Below are positions 20,460-33,300 of a DNA stretch of 64,000 nucleotides, one piece after another (the first letter of the stretch is position 1; every line of letters begins with the position of its first letter). Below the pieces are notes generated by a model, which saw only the letters and a list, made by a program, of their open reading frames with translations, did no database searches and was not told where the DNA came from. Source of the DNA: Tigriopus japonicus (taxonomy: Eukaryota > Arthropoda > Copepoda > Harpacticoida > Harpacticidae); contig CM021317.1 in NCBI GenBank assembly GCA_010645155.1, forward strand, positions 5,469,123 through 5,533,122, given 5' to 3'. The position numbers and the translations under genes are program-made.

Positions 20460-22955
20460 ATGAGCGAATCTTTGATTTATCCAGAAGCTCGAAGAGCTCC
20501 TCTCTCGCTTTATGTCTTGGGCCAGATTGCTTTTCTGAAGGTGGTCCATCACAAAGCCTCTTTTTTGGAGACCGAATACATCAGTTTGTGGAAGAAAAAC
20601 CAGCTGTCCTATCCCAATCGGGCCTTGGCCGAAACTTTGGATATTCGTAATGAGGCTGTGGATACGAGAGCTGTCGTGGAAAGATATCAGATCAAACTGC
20701 GAGAGATCAAACAGAAGCAAACCGAGTTGGTCCGCAAAAAATTGGAACGCCATCAAAGTGGACCCAGATTGATGACTAGCAAAACGCCAAATGGTGGAAT
20801 CGCGAGTCGAACGCGTTCCAAGTTATCTTCGCCAACACCGGGACCGTCATTTAAAGCCAAGGCCGAAAAGAAGACCAAGGTAAGTAAGGTCAATGTGGAA
20901 AAGTACCTGAATCTGATGGCCAAGCCTTTGGTGAATGGCATCCCGGGATCTGCGGAACCGGCGGAATACATTGAATACCGCAAATGCAAGTATATCGAGG
21001 ATCTCCGCGTGGTTCGCGACTTTCTAGTGGAGAAACTCTCGGCTTGTCAACTCCAGGATCTTATGGACACTATGTATAACATTTCGCTTTTCAATCACAA
21101 GTCCGAGAATGGGCTCTTGAGCCTTCAATCTATGTTGACCACGCGTCACACCCGGCGTTTTTCGATCGCCCCGCCCAAATTTCACGAGAATTTCGCCATC
21201 CAGCCGATAACTTCCATCTATAGCAATATCCGATCCCATCCTGTGAAAGCCGAGTACATGGAGACCCGCATTGGCACCACGATCCTTCATTTCGCCTTGG
21301 CCCAAGGTCAAAATCTCACGCATTTGGACCTAAAGCGGTGTGCTTGCGATAGCATCTTGAAAGTGGTAGCCAACACCGCGGTTCATCTGCGACATTTGGT
21401 CATTTCACGCTCAATGGTGTCGGATCAAGGGTTGTTGTACCTAGCTGGGGTGGAATCCGTGACGGCCAGACCCAAATTGAGACGGGAATGTAAACAGAAG
21501 GCAAATGAAAGCTCCAAGCTCGTTCGGGATGTGACCCCCAAGTTTTGGGCACAAGGCAAGAATTGTTGCCGAAATCTGGTCCATCTTGAGGCCGAGGATC
21601 TATTGGATGTCTCTTGGCCCGGACAAGCCGTCATGAAGTACTTTGACTACCCCAGCGTCCCATTAGACAGTGGTTTTGTGGCAGTCTTGATGTACTTGCC
21701 CCATTTGAAGGTGTTCCTATGCGAAGTGGGGGCCAGAGCGGTCCAGTCTTACTCGCGAAATTATGTGAAATGGCACAAGAGGGCGCCTAAGCTTCGATTG
21801 GAGGCCATCAGTGATAGTCACCTGACCCCGCCAGTATTTGATGTCGTTCAAGATCTCTGCCCGAATCTGAGCCATCTCAAAGTGGAATGGTTCGAATCGT
21901 ACACCACGCAAATCCACAATCGCGAGGATTGGCTGGCTGGATTGGTCAACGTTCCCAAACTGGCCGAGCTCCGCATTGGAGACGTCGATTTCAAGACGGA
22001 AAAGCTCAAGACATTTCTTCCCAATTTCGGCCCCAACCTCACTCATCTGGAGCTGAAGGAGATCTGGAAATTCAAGTACTCTAATCTCCGGGCCATCAAG
22101 CAATGGTGTCCAAATTTGAAGTTCTTCTCTCTAGTCATGACCACCAAGAACGTGTTGGCCACCGTGTCTCGAGTCCAAGTCGACAAAGATCACAATATCC
22201 AGCTCAATTCCAACGAGAAACACTTCCTTACCAACTTGGAGGACTTCCATTTGAGTGGTCCGTTTGGCTATGAAGTGGTCCAATACCTGCTGATGCAAGC
22301 GGAGAAGATCAAAAGCCTGAGTCTTGGCATTGAATGGCTCGATCCAGCTTTTTGCGACAACCAACCCCTGACCCGGAAAGATCTTATCGGTCGTGAGTAC
22401 CTAGAGGAAATCCTTAGTGTTAACCCATTACCAAATTTGGAGCAACTCCATTTGATGGCTCAATACCGTCGAGGCCGAAAGCGTCTTAACCGATTCTGTC
22501 TTGACTTCATTTTGAGCAAGTTCCCCAAACTCAAGCACCTCGGAAGTTTCTTTCATTGGAATCTAAGTCTTTTTGAGATCCGCGAGATCATGGATCAATT
22601 GCGATTCTCGAATGTGGGCCTGATTCTAGAAGAAGATTTGCAATCCACCGCTAATGAGCCGAAGTTTGAGTATAAATATGTGGCTGAACGGAAATCGCTC
22701 TCATGTGGACATGTGCCCCCCAAAAGAGATGCTCCCGGAATGTTGGCCAGCTTTTTGGATGTCATGGTCGGTCCTCCGAACTTACTGGATGATGATATCT
22801 CAAGCAGTGATGAAAGCAGCATGGATTCGGATCTCGATGATGACAACTTGATGGAAGAGGTGGGCGTGCCAGACGATCTGGAGGATGACTTGGATGATAA
22901 CGATTTGGGAGCAGAGCTTATGATCAACGATCCACAAGTCTGTCACATCATGTAG
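20460..22955 (+). CDS. Leucine-rich-repeat protein with acidic tail and C-terminal CaaX box
   Basis: Intronless, 831 residues, ATG 20460 in context ACCAAGATGA. The N-terminal 200 residues are helical and partly basic, with a short Ser/Thr/Lys linker (about 115-145); this part might be a divergent F-box-like domain, but I cannot confirm it. From about residue 270 irregular leucine-rich repeats follow (LTHLDLKRCA, LRHLVIS, LVHLEAEDL, LSHLKVEWF, LAELRIGDV, LTHLELKEI, LEQLHLMA, LKHLGSF) of the kind in FBXL-type proteins. The last ~70 residues are very acidic (many Asp/Glu/Ser). The protein ends CHIM, a good farnesylation-type CaaX box. Function unknown; membrane-anchored substrate adaptor is a guess by analogy with FBXL2. 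Confidence 0.85.
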   Translation: MSESLIYPEARRAPLSLYVLGQIAFLKVVHHKASFLETEYISLWKKNQLSYPNRALAETLDIRNEAVDTRAVVERYQIKLREIKQKQTELVRKKLERHQSGPRLMTSKTPNGGIASRTRSKLSSPTPGPSFKAKAEKKTKVSKVNVEKYLNLMAKPLVNGIPGSAEPAEYIEYRKCKYIEDLRVVRDFLVEKLSACQLQDLMDTMYNISLFNHKSENGLLSLQSMLTTRHTRRFSIAPPKFHENFAIQPITSIYSNIRSHPVKAEYMETRIGTTILHFALAQGQNLTHLDLKRCACDSILKVVANTAVHLRHLVISRSMVSDQGLLYLAGVESVTARPKLRRECKQKANESSKLVRDVTPKFWAQGKNCCRNLVHLEAEDLLDVSWPGQAVMKYFDYPSVPLDSGFVAVLMYLPHLKVFLCEVGARAVQSYSRNYVKWHKRAPKLRLEAISDSHLTPPVFDVVQDLCPNLSHLKVEWFESYTTQIHNREDWLAGLVNVPKLAELRIGDVDFKTEKLKTFLPNFGPNLTHLELKEIWKFKYSNLRAIKQWCPNLKFFSLVMTTKNVLATVSRVQVDKDHNIQLNSNEKHFLTNLEDFHLSGPFGYEVVQYLLMQAEKIKSLSLGIEWLDPAFCDNQPLTRKDLIGREYLEEILSVNPLPNLEQLHLMAQYRRGRKRLNRFCLDFILSKFPKLKHLGSFFHWNLSLFEIREIMDQLRFSNVGLILEEDLQSTANEPKFEYKYVAERKSLSCGHVPPKRDAPGMLASFLDVMVGPPNLLDDDISSSDESSMDSDLDDDNLMEEVGVPDDLEDDLDDNDLGAELMINDPQVCHIM

Positions 22956-24351
22956 GTCCACCACCATTTTTATCAAACGCCACTTCCCAAGAAACAAAGA
23001 AACACTCTGAGAGCCCTACCATTTGATAAATGTTCGGAAAATAAATAACTCCCTGTTAAACGAAAGATGAAATTTCAGTTTCATCACTTTAACTTTTAAA
23101 AGGACTCAGACAATAGGATGTTAGAAATTCCTACATGTTCCAAGAGCAGATTTCGTCAAACAATAAAACGGTCAGGACTAATAAGCAAATAAGGTTAAAA
23201 AGGGATTCATGTTTTGGAAGAATGTACTTAATTGTCGTGTTGAAGCTAGACTGTCCTGATTTTAAGGAGCGGATGTCGAGGATTTTGCGACTAAAGGTTT
23301 TTTACGAGAACTTTACGGAATGCAGGGGGAAACTAGGGAGTTTGGGTAGCCGGACAAAAAGTTTTCTCGACAGATTCATTCCAGGTTTGTTGAGGTGTGC
23401 AAGCAAGATGGAAGGCGTCCAAACTTTCTTCCAGTTTTGCTCCAGTGGGCTTAACGGTCGAGTTCGGAAGCCTAAACCGAAGATTTTTCTAATATCCCTC
23501 CGGCTATGTAAGAACAAGAACTCGGGTTTGATCTTCCATTGAAAACATTTTGGTTGGTTAATAAGATCAAAAGTCTATTTCTTTTTTAATAAACCTGTAA
23601 GAAAGACCTTGCGAAGAGGAAACAGTAGTCTGGTGTTGGAGGAATTGAAGGTATACTCGATTTGCATAATCCAATATTTTATGATTTTTTTTCTGCATAC
23701 CCCTCTCTTCTCAAGTTTTGAAATTCAGTCCCTCTTAAAACTCTGTGTTCCGTTCTTTGAACATGAATATGTTCGTCAGACGAAAAAATGCCGTCCCTTT
23801 TTTATTGAAGGCCGTTCTTTTCACAACTAGGATCAAGATATATGCCTTTAATTAAGTCTAGAAATGGCACTTCAGATAGTTGGAAAGTCCAACTGCTCCA
23901 TGCCTGTCCCGCTCTCTGTCAGTGCTATAAAGTCCTGTAAATGGGTCCATGGCCCATTGTAATCCGCCAATATATATCGAGAGAAAGAAAGAGAGTGGTA
24001 GAGGATATGTGGTGAATGCTCCTAATTTATCACATTTTCCAAGATGGAACGGACTGAATGAGAGAATGAATGAGGGAAAGTGGAGGAGATGGAACGTGGA
24101 GTGAACTACTACATACATTATAATAATACTGAGTGTCAGAGACCCTGACAATAAGAAATATTCCATTGTTCGTCAAGAGGATGGTGATGGGTGGCTTTTC
24201 GTTTTCTCCAAATGTTCTTTCCATTCCTGTCGCTCTAGTTCGGCAAAAGTCTTGGATTTCCAGCCAAATGTACAACAAAGAAGGAAATGAACCTCATCCG
24301 CAGAAAACCAGGAAATTGAGTAAAAAACGACAGAAGGGGGGCGAATTCTTT
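22956..24351. other. Intergenic region between convergent LRR gene and DDHD1
   Basis: 1.4 kb. AATAAA at 23040-23045 is a probable poly(A) signal for the LRR gene. A 135-codon plus-strand ORF at 23135-23542 has no family resemblance and is not called. A minus-strand AATAAA near 23800 could serve DDHD1. Confidence 0.5.
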
Positions 24352-27300
24352 TTATCTATGGTGATATCCGTGCGATTGAGACGAAGGTGGCGCCGAAGAC
24401 GGGTGTGAACTGTGAGAGACCGAGTAGTATGGAGGCACTTGATGGTGTGCATGTTGGGACGATGCGGCTAAATGAGGGTGGTGTACTCCACCACCCACAC
24501 CCTTCATGCCCATACTTGATGGGGCAGCTGCTTGAGGCGCCATCTGATGAGCGGAAGGTCCCATGGATGGCGCGCCTCCCAACCCTCCCAAGGATGCGGA
24601 GACTTGATTAGGCAAAGAGGAAGTGGAGGCCATATGGTGACTGCTTGCTGGATGATGGCTGCCCAACCCAACCGGATGACTCCCCAAAACTGAGGTTGCA
24701 TTGGCAGGTACGGGACCAGATGACTGGTTGGGATTATAGTGCTCCAGCTCAGGGAAGATCTTGCAAAGGATAAAGTACGCCACGTCTGGATTGGACCAGT
24801 ACGAGGTATGAGAGGTCACGGCTGCAATGTAAGTGTTACCAGTCTCCTTGAGAACGTAGTCCATTCGATAGGCTAACCGTTGTCCGTCGGGAAGCTTCAT
24901 TTCTTGAGTGTAGGAGGGTGCAGGAGATGGGCTCGAGTTTGAAGAAGTGGGATGAGTTCCAGTTTGAGCGTTCATCGGGGGCGATGGAGACATGACTGAT
25001 GATAATCCGGTCCTGAAATTGAACCCCGCCGTACTTGAGGTGGTCGTTTGAGCCAGACTTCGGGTAGTGGTGGGCAACACAGGGGGCATTCCTGGTCTGG
25101 CAGTAGAAGTGGTGGTGGTATAGCTCCTCGTGGTTGTGTTATACGAAGGGGTACTTGAACCAGGTGTAACCACTGAGGCCGCGTCTTTTACCATACCCAT
25201 GACACCGCTAAACATGCCACTTGCAGCCTGTCCCACCTGATTGACTGCACCTCCGACGGAAGTGCTATTCAAAGCTGAGCTATTCAACGTGGTTGACCCT
25301 GTTGTGGTTCCAGTTAACCCTGGAACTCCAGGTACTGAGGGCATTTTTGGCAAACTCAAAGAGGGCGACATTGATGGCATCTTTGGAAGGCTGGTTGCCT
25401 GAGTGGGAAGCAACTTTCCCATGGATACATTGATAGAACCATTAGCAATATTCACGGGTAACATTGAACTGCTAGGGTCCGCCGAGTTGTCCCCTTCTTT
25501 CCGAGCATTTTGAAGTGGTTGTAGGGGCAAGTCGGAGTAGCAGACCTTATTGGGATCCAACACGTTGTACAAGTGAATAGGTTCAACTTTCCCATAGAAT
25601 TTCATGAAGATTGGCTCAACACGGTAGGCCACCGGGTCACAGGGGTGATAAATATTGTAGAGATATTTGCACAAAGACCGTGGCAAAATGTGATCATGAT
25701 ACTCTTGGTTAGAAGGATCTCTCCATCGAAGGCTCAGAAATACGGACAATGGGGAACCCAAGCAGAAGAAGTTTTCGATTCTAAACAGCAATCCCGATTG
25801 GGCCTGGGCTCCCGTGGACCCTGGGCCTGCACTTGGAGGACGAAAGCGTCGACTGCGTTTCAGATCTTGGACTCCCCCTCCGCGAGTTTGCAAGTTGTAC
25901 CAAGAGTGTTCCACATCCTGGGTCCATCCCGTGAGAATATCGTAAGTCACAACACAGCCAAGAGAGTGGGCCACTATCGAGACCTTGCCGCCATTGGCTT
26001 CAAAGTATGGATTGCGTTGCACAAACATCTCGTACAATCGATTCAATTCTTCTTGGAGGGTTTGCCAGATTTCCATTCTGAAACGGAAACCGAAGGTATA
26101 CATTGCAGCACAGTAAATTTTCATCCTAGCTGGATATTGTTTCTCAGATCAAGATTCCCTAGGGGGTTTCCTCCCGTGAGTGAATCAAAACCCTTCATAT
26201 ATTATTCCATTACACTTTGAAGCAAGAGCCAATCGTCCAAGTTTCTCCAAGAAAATCCAAGGGTCGGTCCATGTGGAATAGAAAAGAACCCTTCTTGTGC
26301 TTTAATTCTCAAGGAGAGATGAACAACAATTCGAGAAAACGAACTTCGGAAGCCAACGAACCTCATTTTGGCCAATGCACGTAATGGAAACAGGGGGTCG
26401 TTTTTAGATGAAGGAAAAAGTGGAACCCAAACGAGACCTGTCTCAGATATGGGATTGGGATGTTAAATGGATGGGGGTTTCTTCGGAATGAAGACAAAAG
26501 AAAAGGCAGGTCAAGTTACGTGCCCATTTAGCTCGAGGTCAAAGATGGGCATTCAATCGTCTTTATTGATAGTTCTTCCCAGACCATAACATTTTTTATT
26601 AACAATTAACGCATTTGTTGCCTTGATTTGGAATCGAGCGACGAATCACATTGATTTGCTCATCTATCCCCTTAGATCTTCTCTTTTTTTTTGCTTTTTG
26701 AGAATTTTTTTTTATCCCGAACTTACTAATGGTTAACACGCAAAACGTCGAATATTGGTGTAAGTATGATTGAAAATGCCTGTTTATACAGAAATCAGAA
26801 AACGCAAAAAAGCCAGAAAAGGAGCATTTCAAAAACCCTGACTTGGCTTATTAACTTAGTAACTCTTTGTGAATAGTCAAGCAAACACACGGCTTGAGAC
26901 CAATCCAATATTTCAACTTCAACTTTCTGTGCATCTTTTACACTAAGATTTTAGATTGGTGCGAATTGTCGGATTTTTATTCTATACTTTGGCGCACAAT
27001 TTTGCGCAATGTTTTTACAGTCTCCAGTCTTGGTCTCTCTTGTCTAGATATCCTGGGATAGATATTGGCCGTCGTAGGCTAACACATGGTGCCGCGATGA
27101 TTCACGCTGGTGATTGGTCAAGAGCATTCAGTTGAACATTCAGCTAATTCTAACGAAGTTCAACAACAATCCAGAGTACTTCTTTGTTGATTTTGTAGTG
27201 ATCTGACTTGGTGCTGGGGTTGCCAATTTACTTAAGTGAAATGATATTCCCCACTGTCTACCAGCCTTCATAAACAGGTTTTTTCTTTAAGAAGCGCCAA

Positions 27301-30300
27301 AAGGCAAGGCATCCCTGACTTTTGTGACTTCTGAGCAGGGTTGCAAATCAAACTCAAATTCGTTTTTGCTCATATACAAGAGCAAAGCACCCATTCTCTA
27401 AGAGGTAACCCTACCTTGCCACCTCCCGTGAAAAAACTTGCGCAAGCCGAGATTTCACATCACTGAGATTTTGTTGTCAATCACCCTATCATGTGAATTA
27501 ATCGGCCCCTGTTTAAACTCCACACTAGTTGAAATTCTCTTTTTTTATAACCTTAGACACATTTCCAGCAGACTTGAGGATTTTCAATAACCAAACTGCC
27601 CTATCAAATGAGCGAAATAGTTTAAATGTGTTTTTTAGAAGAAAAGGTTCCTTTAATCATGAACTTCGGCTTCCCGCATGATGAATGACGTCGGTCATTC
27701 CGCCGGGTCGGGCAATCATAGATTTGAATGCCAATCTCTGCCTTTTAGTATTTCTACTCTTGTCTATTTGTATTTTTGGCCCAAGCAAATACCAAGTTTC
27801 AATTGCTTTCCATGTAAATTTACCAGTAAATTATTTTCTAAAGTTATCTTTTCCATTCATGAAAGAATAGGAAACAACGATATCTTTTTTTGCTAAAAAT
27901 GCCCACTTCTGGTCGGGATTTGGCTGTAACAAAAGATGTAAATTACTCAGAGTGAGAACAAAGGCTTTTCGACTTGTTGGACCCATTGCTATAGATGCAG
28001 ACGCAATTTCGTCCTGAATCTAAAATTAGGGTGGCCTTATGCATTATTTACAATTTCTTAGACTGACATTTTCTGCCATCAAACATACATTTTTGAGCTT
28101 GACTGAGCTTAAGAAAGCAATCAAAAATCAAAATTGTTGCAGATCAGAACAGTCGTTCATAGCATCATGCCACAAGAATGTTTAATGCTAGTTTGATGTG
28201 AAATTGCTTGATTGAGATGAGATGAATATTTAATACCACATTGACGTCAGAAAGGGACTATCTCTCTCTCTCTCTGACGAATCATCTTCGTAAGGGTCAA
28301 CATCACTTAATTGTCCTCCCAGAAATGTCAGTCAGTCAATCAATTGCTTGAAAGCTCACTTTTTCATCATTCTCTTCTTTGAAGGAGGGTTTTTTCATTA
28401 TCACGACGATGATGAGCCAGGATTCCTTCCAACTTTGTAGCCCAAACGTGATCCCAATATTGATATCCCTTCCACCTACAGTGGGCCCATTGGATCTTGA
28501 CAAGCCCCGCTTTATATGAAACGGATCTAAGGTTGGTTGGACAGGTCTTGAATGTCTATGTTCACCAAAACCGCAATAAAAAAAAGTGGTATCACAGTGA
28601 TCTAAAACACAAGTCACCCATTTTTGACCAAGATGCTCTCGAGACATTTTGATCCCGTGGTGTGCCTTTGACATTGACGTTAATCTGAGGTTACATCAAT
28701 TGCTGCAAAAGGTCTCGAGAACTTGGAAGGAAGAGAGCAAACTTGGCGATTCTCTTTGTATGCAGAGCCTGTTTATCAAGGCATGATATGGAAGCACTCC
28801 AGTCACGGTGTATTCCTTAGAAGTCGACTTTTTTCTTGTCGGAGCAAGAAGTTTCTCTCAGGCTTCATGACTACCAAATTCAAAAGTCCTTGTCTCTCTC
28901 AAAAAAGCAGTGTTGCCAGATATTAAAACATTTAACTATTTTTAGAATGAAGCTGTTTGATGATCTCCTTGAAATTGCAGCCTTGATTGTCAGCCAAAAA
29001 ATCCTTAATATAAGATTCAGTAACAGGAAAAACTAGGCATCATTACTTCTGGAGTAAGCTTTGGCAACACTGAGTATTATTTCAGTTTCATGCTCAAAGT
29101 GTGGCAAGTCATGACTTTCTTACACCAAGCTGATATCTGAGCAGAATTCTTGGGCAACCAAAGAAAAAGAGGAAATGAGATCGCTCCAGGACAAGATTTG
29201 AATGTCAAGTGGTCGGACAGACTTGCAGTATTGTAAACTGATCATTGGTTGGATTACTTATAGGGCTACCTAAGCCTTAGCAAAAGTTCTTGGCCCGCAA
29301 CCAGACAGTCGGAAGTGTCATTTTTCCCAATATTACGGACCTTCGAGTAAATCTGGTCTGCAGAGGCGAATTGATCAGTATCGCAAATTTGGAATCGAAG
29401 TCCGCTTTCCCTGAAGGCCCAACTTTTTTGCAACCAAACTGGTTCGCCATAGCAGAAAAAAAGCTTTTCCCTCCCCTTGTTTGCTAAGGCGTAGGTGGAT
29501 CTAAAAGCCTTGCGTGCATCTGAACGAAAGCGATTTCAAGCAAGGTTACATGAAAGAGACTTAGAAAATCGATTTCCAAGGTCTGGTGGAATAGCCACAC
29601 TGCCTTCTTCAAGCAAGTGCTTTAGCCTCCTAGTAATTTTTTTATAGCCCAGCACACTGATCTTAATCTAAAGCATACAATTCAGTCGACATCTGATTTC
29701 TTTAATTGTTCAGCATTGGCCATGCCATTAATTCGAGACATGCGTAGATATGTACACTTGCTATCTTTATCATGGAAGTCTATTCATTTAAATGGAATTG
29801 CTGCGCCAAAATTAAACATAACCCCTGCCTGCCTTAAGAAAAGGCAAAGCAACCATGAGAAATGGGACTATCTCTCAGAAAACATTTTTTCTGCTTGCGA
29901 CTGGCTTTTTGCCAACTGAGAACGTTCCCGTTCTGCTCAATGCATCATGTTTTTGGTGATGCAAATTTTACCCCTCAGGATACACAACCACTAATGGACT
30001 TCTTTTTGAGAGAACCGTTGAATGCTGAACACACCTCTAGGACAAGATTAAGTAGACACGATAAGAATCGCACAATTTCCCAACTCGCTTTCGGCTTAAT
30101 TTACTTTGAATACCGAGCCCTTGTGTTCAAGATGTGTTGGGAAGGATGTTCCATTTTGGAACCGTATTGAATCAATTAGTGGTGATACGTTCATTCTCGT
30201 TGCAAGGAAACGAGAGAAATACTCCTCTTCACCTGATCTTGAATATTGGAAAAATGTAAATAGTTAATCCTCTACTGGGCCATTTGATAATCACAAGATA

Positions 30301-33300
30301 CTGCTAGGCATTGATAATTGTGTTTGTTGGGGTTTCACAAGAATGTTCTAAAAAGAAAAAAAAATCCTCAATTGATCAAACCATTCCTCTCGAGCCCCGA
30401 TTCATGCACCGTTTTTACAAGACTAAGAATATTTCAAATAAACGAGGATTGCAAGATGTTCTACAAACTCAAACTTTAAAAAAACCATTGAGGCATTGGC
30501 AAAATACTCGGGGAATTTTGGATCCGGTCACAAAAAAGCATTTTTGAGCTGGGAATTTTAGAAGAACTGTGCTTCGAAAAAAAGAAAGTAGCCTATTAGA
30601 AATTAAGAATACTTGGGAATATTCTGACATATTTTGGGAATTTTTTGAGTGTTCAACAAGAAGATCTAAAAACACTGCAGAAAAATCCATAACACCAGGT
30701 AAGTAGTAAATATAAAAAAATATACTGTGTATGGCCGGATCTTTTAACTTTTGATTGGTCAAACTTTGCCACAATAAAAAAAAACTTCCTTACAACAAAG
30801 ATGAAAAATTGTCCAAAAAATGGGCTCTGGCTCAAACTTGTCAGGGCACAGACGAAGAAGATACTACTCACCGATAGAGTGGACTGGTGTAATACATGAT
30901 GTCCATGGCCGAAGAGTTGAGCAAGTTTCTAAGCCCCATGATCCTCTGTGGCGTGATATGTTTGACCATGCCCTCGTCCAGTCTCAGGGAACTTCTCCAC
31001 TCAACGGGAAAGAATTCGATCCGTTGTCCCGTGTCTTTGACTTGTTTGGCAAAGTGCTTATTCTGAATAGAGTTCACATTGTCTCGCATAATATTTGTGT
31101 TCCGGATGATGGTGGTATCGTCCACAACTTGGCCTACACCGTGGACTACAAACACAATATGAGTGATATCCGGAAGTCGGTCTGAAATAGTAAAAAACGG
31201 ACAAAATACCACATGATTCATGTTTCTCTCTTTTTATCATTTCAACTTCGAGCTTTGAGATTGGAACTTGGAACGCAATGTGCGCCATTAATCATCAGGA
31301 ACAAGTACTAAATTATGCATGACCTTGCTATACAGACTCAACCTCGAAACATTAAGTGTTGTTTGTCATCTAGTATCAAGCGAGCAATTACAAAAGAAAG
31401 CGAACTTTGCTAAATACTTTGCTTGGTAAAAGGGAAAAGTGCAATTTTAAGCCTTTCATAAGAGAAAACGGCAAATTTTCAAGGAGAAAAGAGATGCATT
31501 ACTTGGTAGTGATGCATTTTTCGCTTGACGTTCATGAAAAGACACATTGTGGTCTTGAATTGACCGGTAAAATGTCGCATGTGCGCAGACCCCATGAGAC
31601 ATCCCTATTTCAACGTCTAAGAGCCAGATTTGACAGGATAATTGTTTGAAATTGGACCTTTCCATTGCAAACTTTCTTGGCGTAAACCCCAGACCACTCT
31701 CATGGAACTGGTTTAAAATCCTCGAATAACCACAATCCAAACAGTATCAAATTCTCCACAAAGTAGTTAGGGAAATGAAAGTACAAGTATTGGGCTTTGT
31801 CAATGCTTCACATCTCATTGTTGAAAGAAAACGTATTCCATTTACTCCTAGAACAATGCCTGAGACCCGTCAAAAAGGCTCTCGTTGAATGGTACAAAGG
31901 TGTTGTTGGAGTCCTCTCTCTCTCCGATGTATTGTGCAAGGTTCTAGCTTTAACGCATCCACGTTCTGATCTGTTGTGACAGAGTCATCAATCAATGTGC
32001 ATCATTGGCCCAATCGGTAAACAGTAGACGACCGAAAACTAAGAATATGTTTTATAACAAAACACATTGAAGGAGGATGAATTAAAAAGGTTTTAAAATA
32101 GGACATTGTTAGGACATTTCTAAAAATGATCTGAGGTTTTGACTACAAGTTGCAATTTCGTGTGGTATCGACAATGCAAATCAGGCCAGACTAGAGTGAA
32201 TGTCAATAGCGTTCTATTTCTGTAATGTCAAACTATTTTAGGAAACCATATAAACAAATGATCGATTTATCGCACAAAGGAAAAAAATATAATATGCCAA
32301 AACAGATTTAAAGAAGGGCAAGAGCATGTTTTGCTCTTTGAGAAGATGGGCCAGCCTAATGAAAACACTACCACAATAATCTACAAAAACGTACTTCTCG
32401 TCCCGATTTTCCCCAAAGGACTTGATTTGAGTTCTCTCCATCCCAAAAAGTCAGGTCAATGTTTCGTCTGGCTAATGTTTTTGCCTCCAAGTGGGTGTCT
32501 GATGCGTTGGAAACGTATCATCAGATCAAACCAGACCCCACCACACAAAAAAATCTGGAAAGCTGGAACCCAGTGAACTTTTTTCGTCCAGAGAGCTCGA
32601 AGAATTGGGTCTGCTCCTCGAATAATATCATGAGATTGCAGTTCCCACAAGCTTGGCCAGGCAAAAAAAAGCGAAGCCAATACAGAAGTATCTGAACCAA
32701 CTACTTTGATCATGGATCAAACTGAAGCAAGGAGGTCCTATTTCTTCATTTTATTGCCGGATCAAACAGAATACCAATTCCAGTTGTAGTCTAGTCATGA
32801 GAGCATCCCAATAGCAGCTGTTGCAGAGCGTTACAAGAAGTGCTGCCAATACAAAGAAGCTACATCGAATCCTCGTAAGACCCTTGCTCCCTTTTTATTT
32901 GCTCTAGTAGTACTTGAGGATCCGGGGCCCTAATTTTCAGGCTTGCTTCTTTATGCTTAACGAGCCATGTCGAAATTGGCTTGGAACGGGTTTCTTCCCT
33001 TTCCATTTCGAGGATCTTCTTCAAGCCATTATGAGGAAATGAAGAACGCGTTGATGAGGCCTACCTTGATGCTGACAGAGCTCCTTGTAGCCTCTGAAGA
33101 GACGGTATCCCGTGGGTTTTTTGAAGCCCAATGATGCGGATATTCCTCGATAAATTTGGGACGACGTATTCTCTCGATGAAGGTAGACCTCCTCCGGGGA
33201 CATCCAATCCACGTGGAACTCTGGAAAACTCGTTGTGTGGTGGACCTAAACGAGAGAGCAAAGAGAAAGGATACTGCAGGACGTTGTCACAACTAAACAC

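Noticed and set aside
23135..23542. 135-codon plus-strand ORF after the LRR gene
   Set aside because: No family resemblance or splice support, and it lies just after a poly(A) signal.
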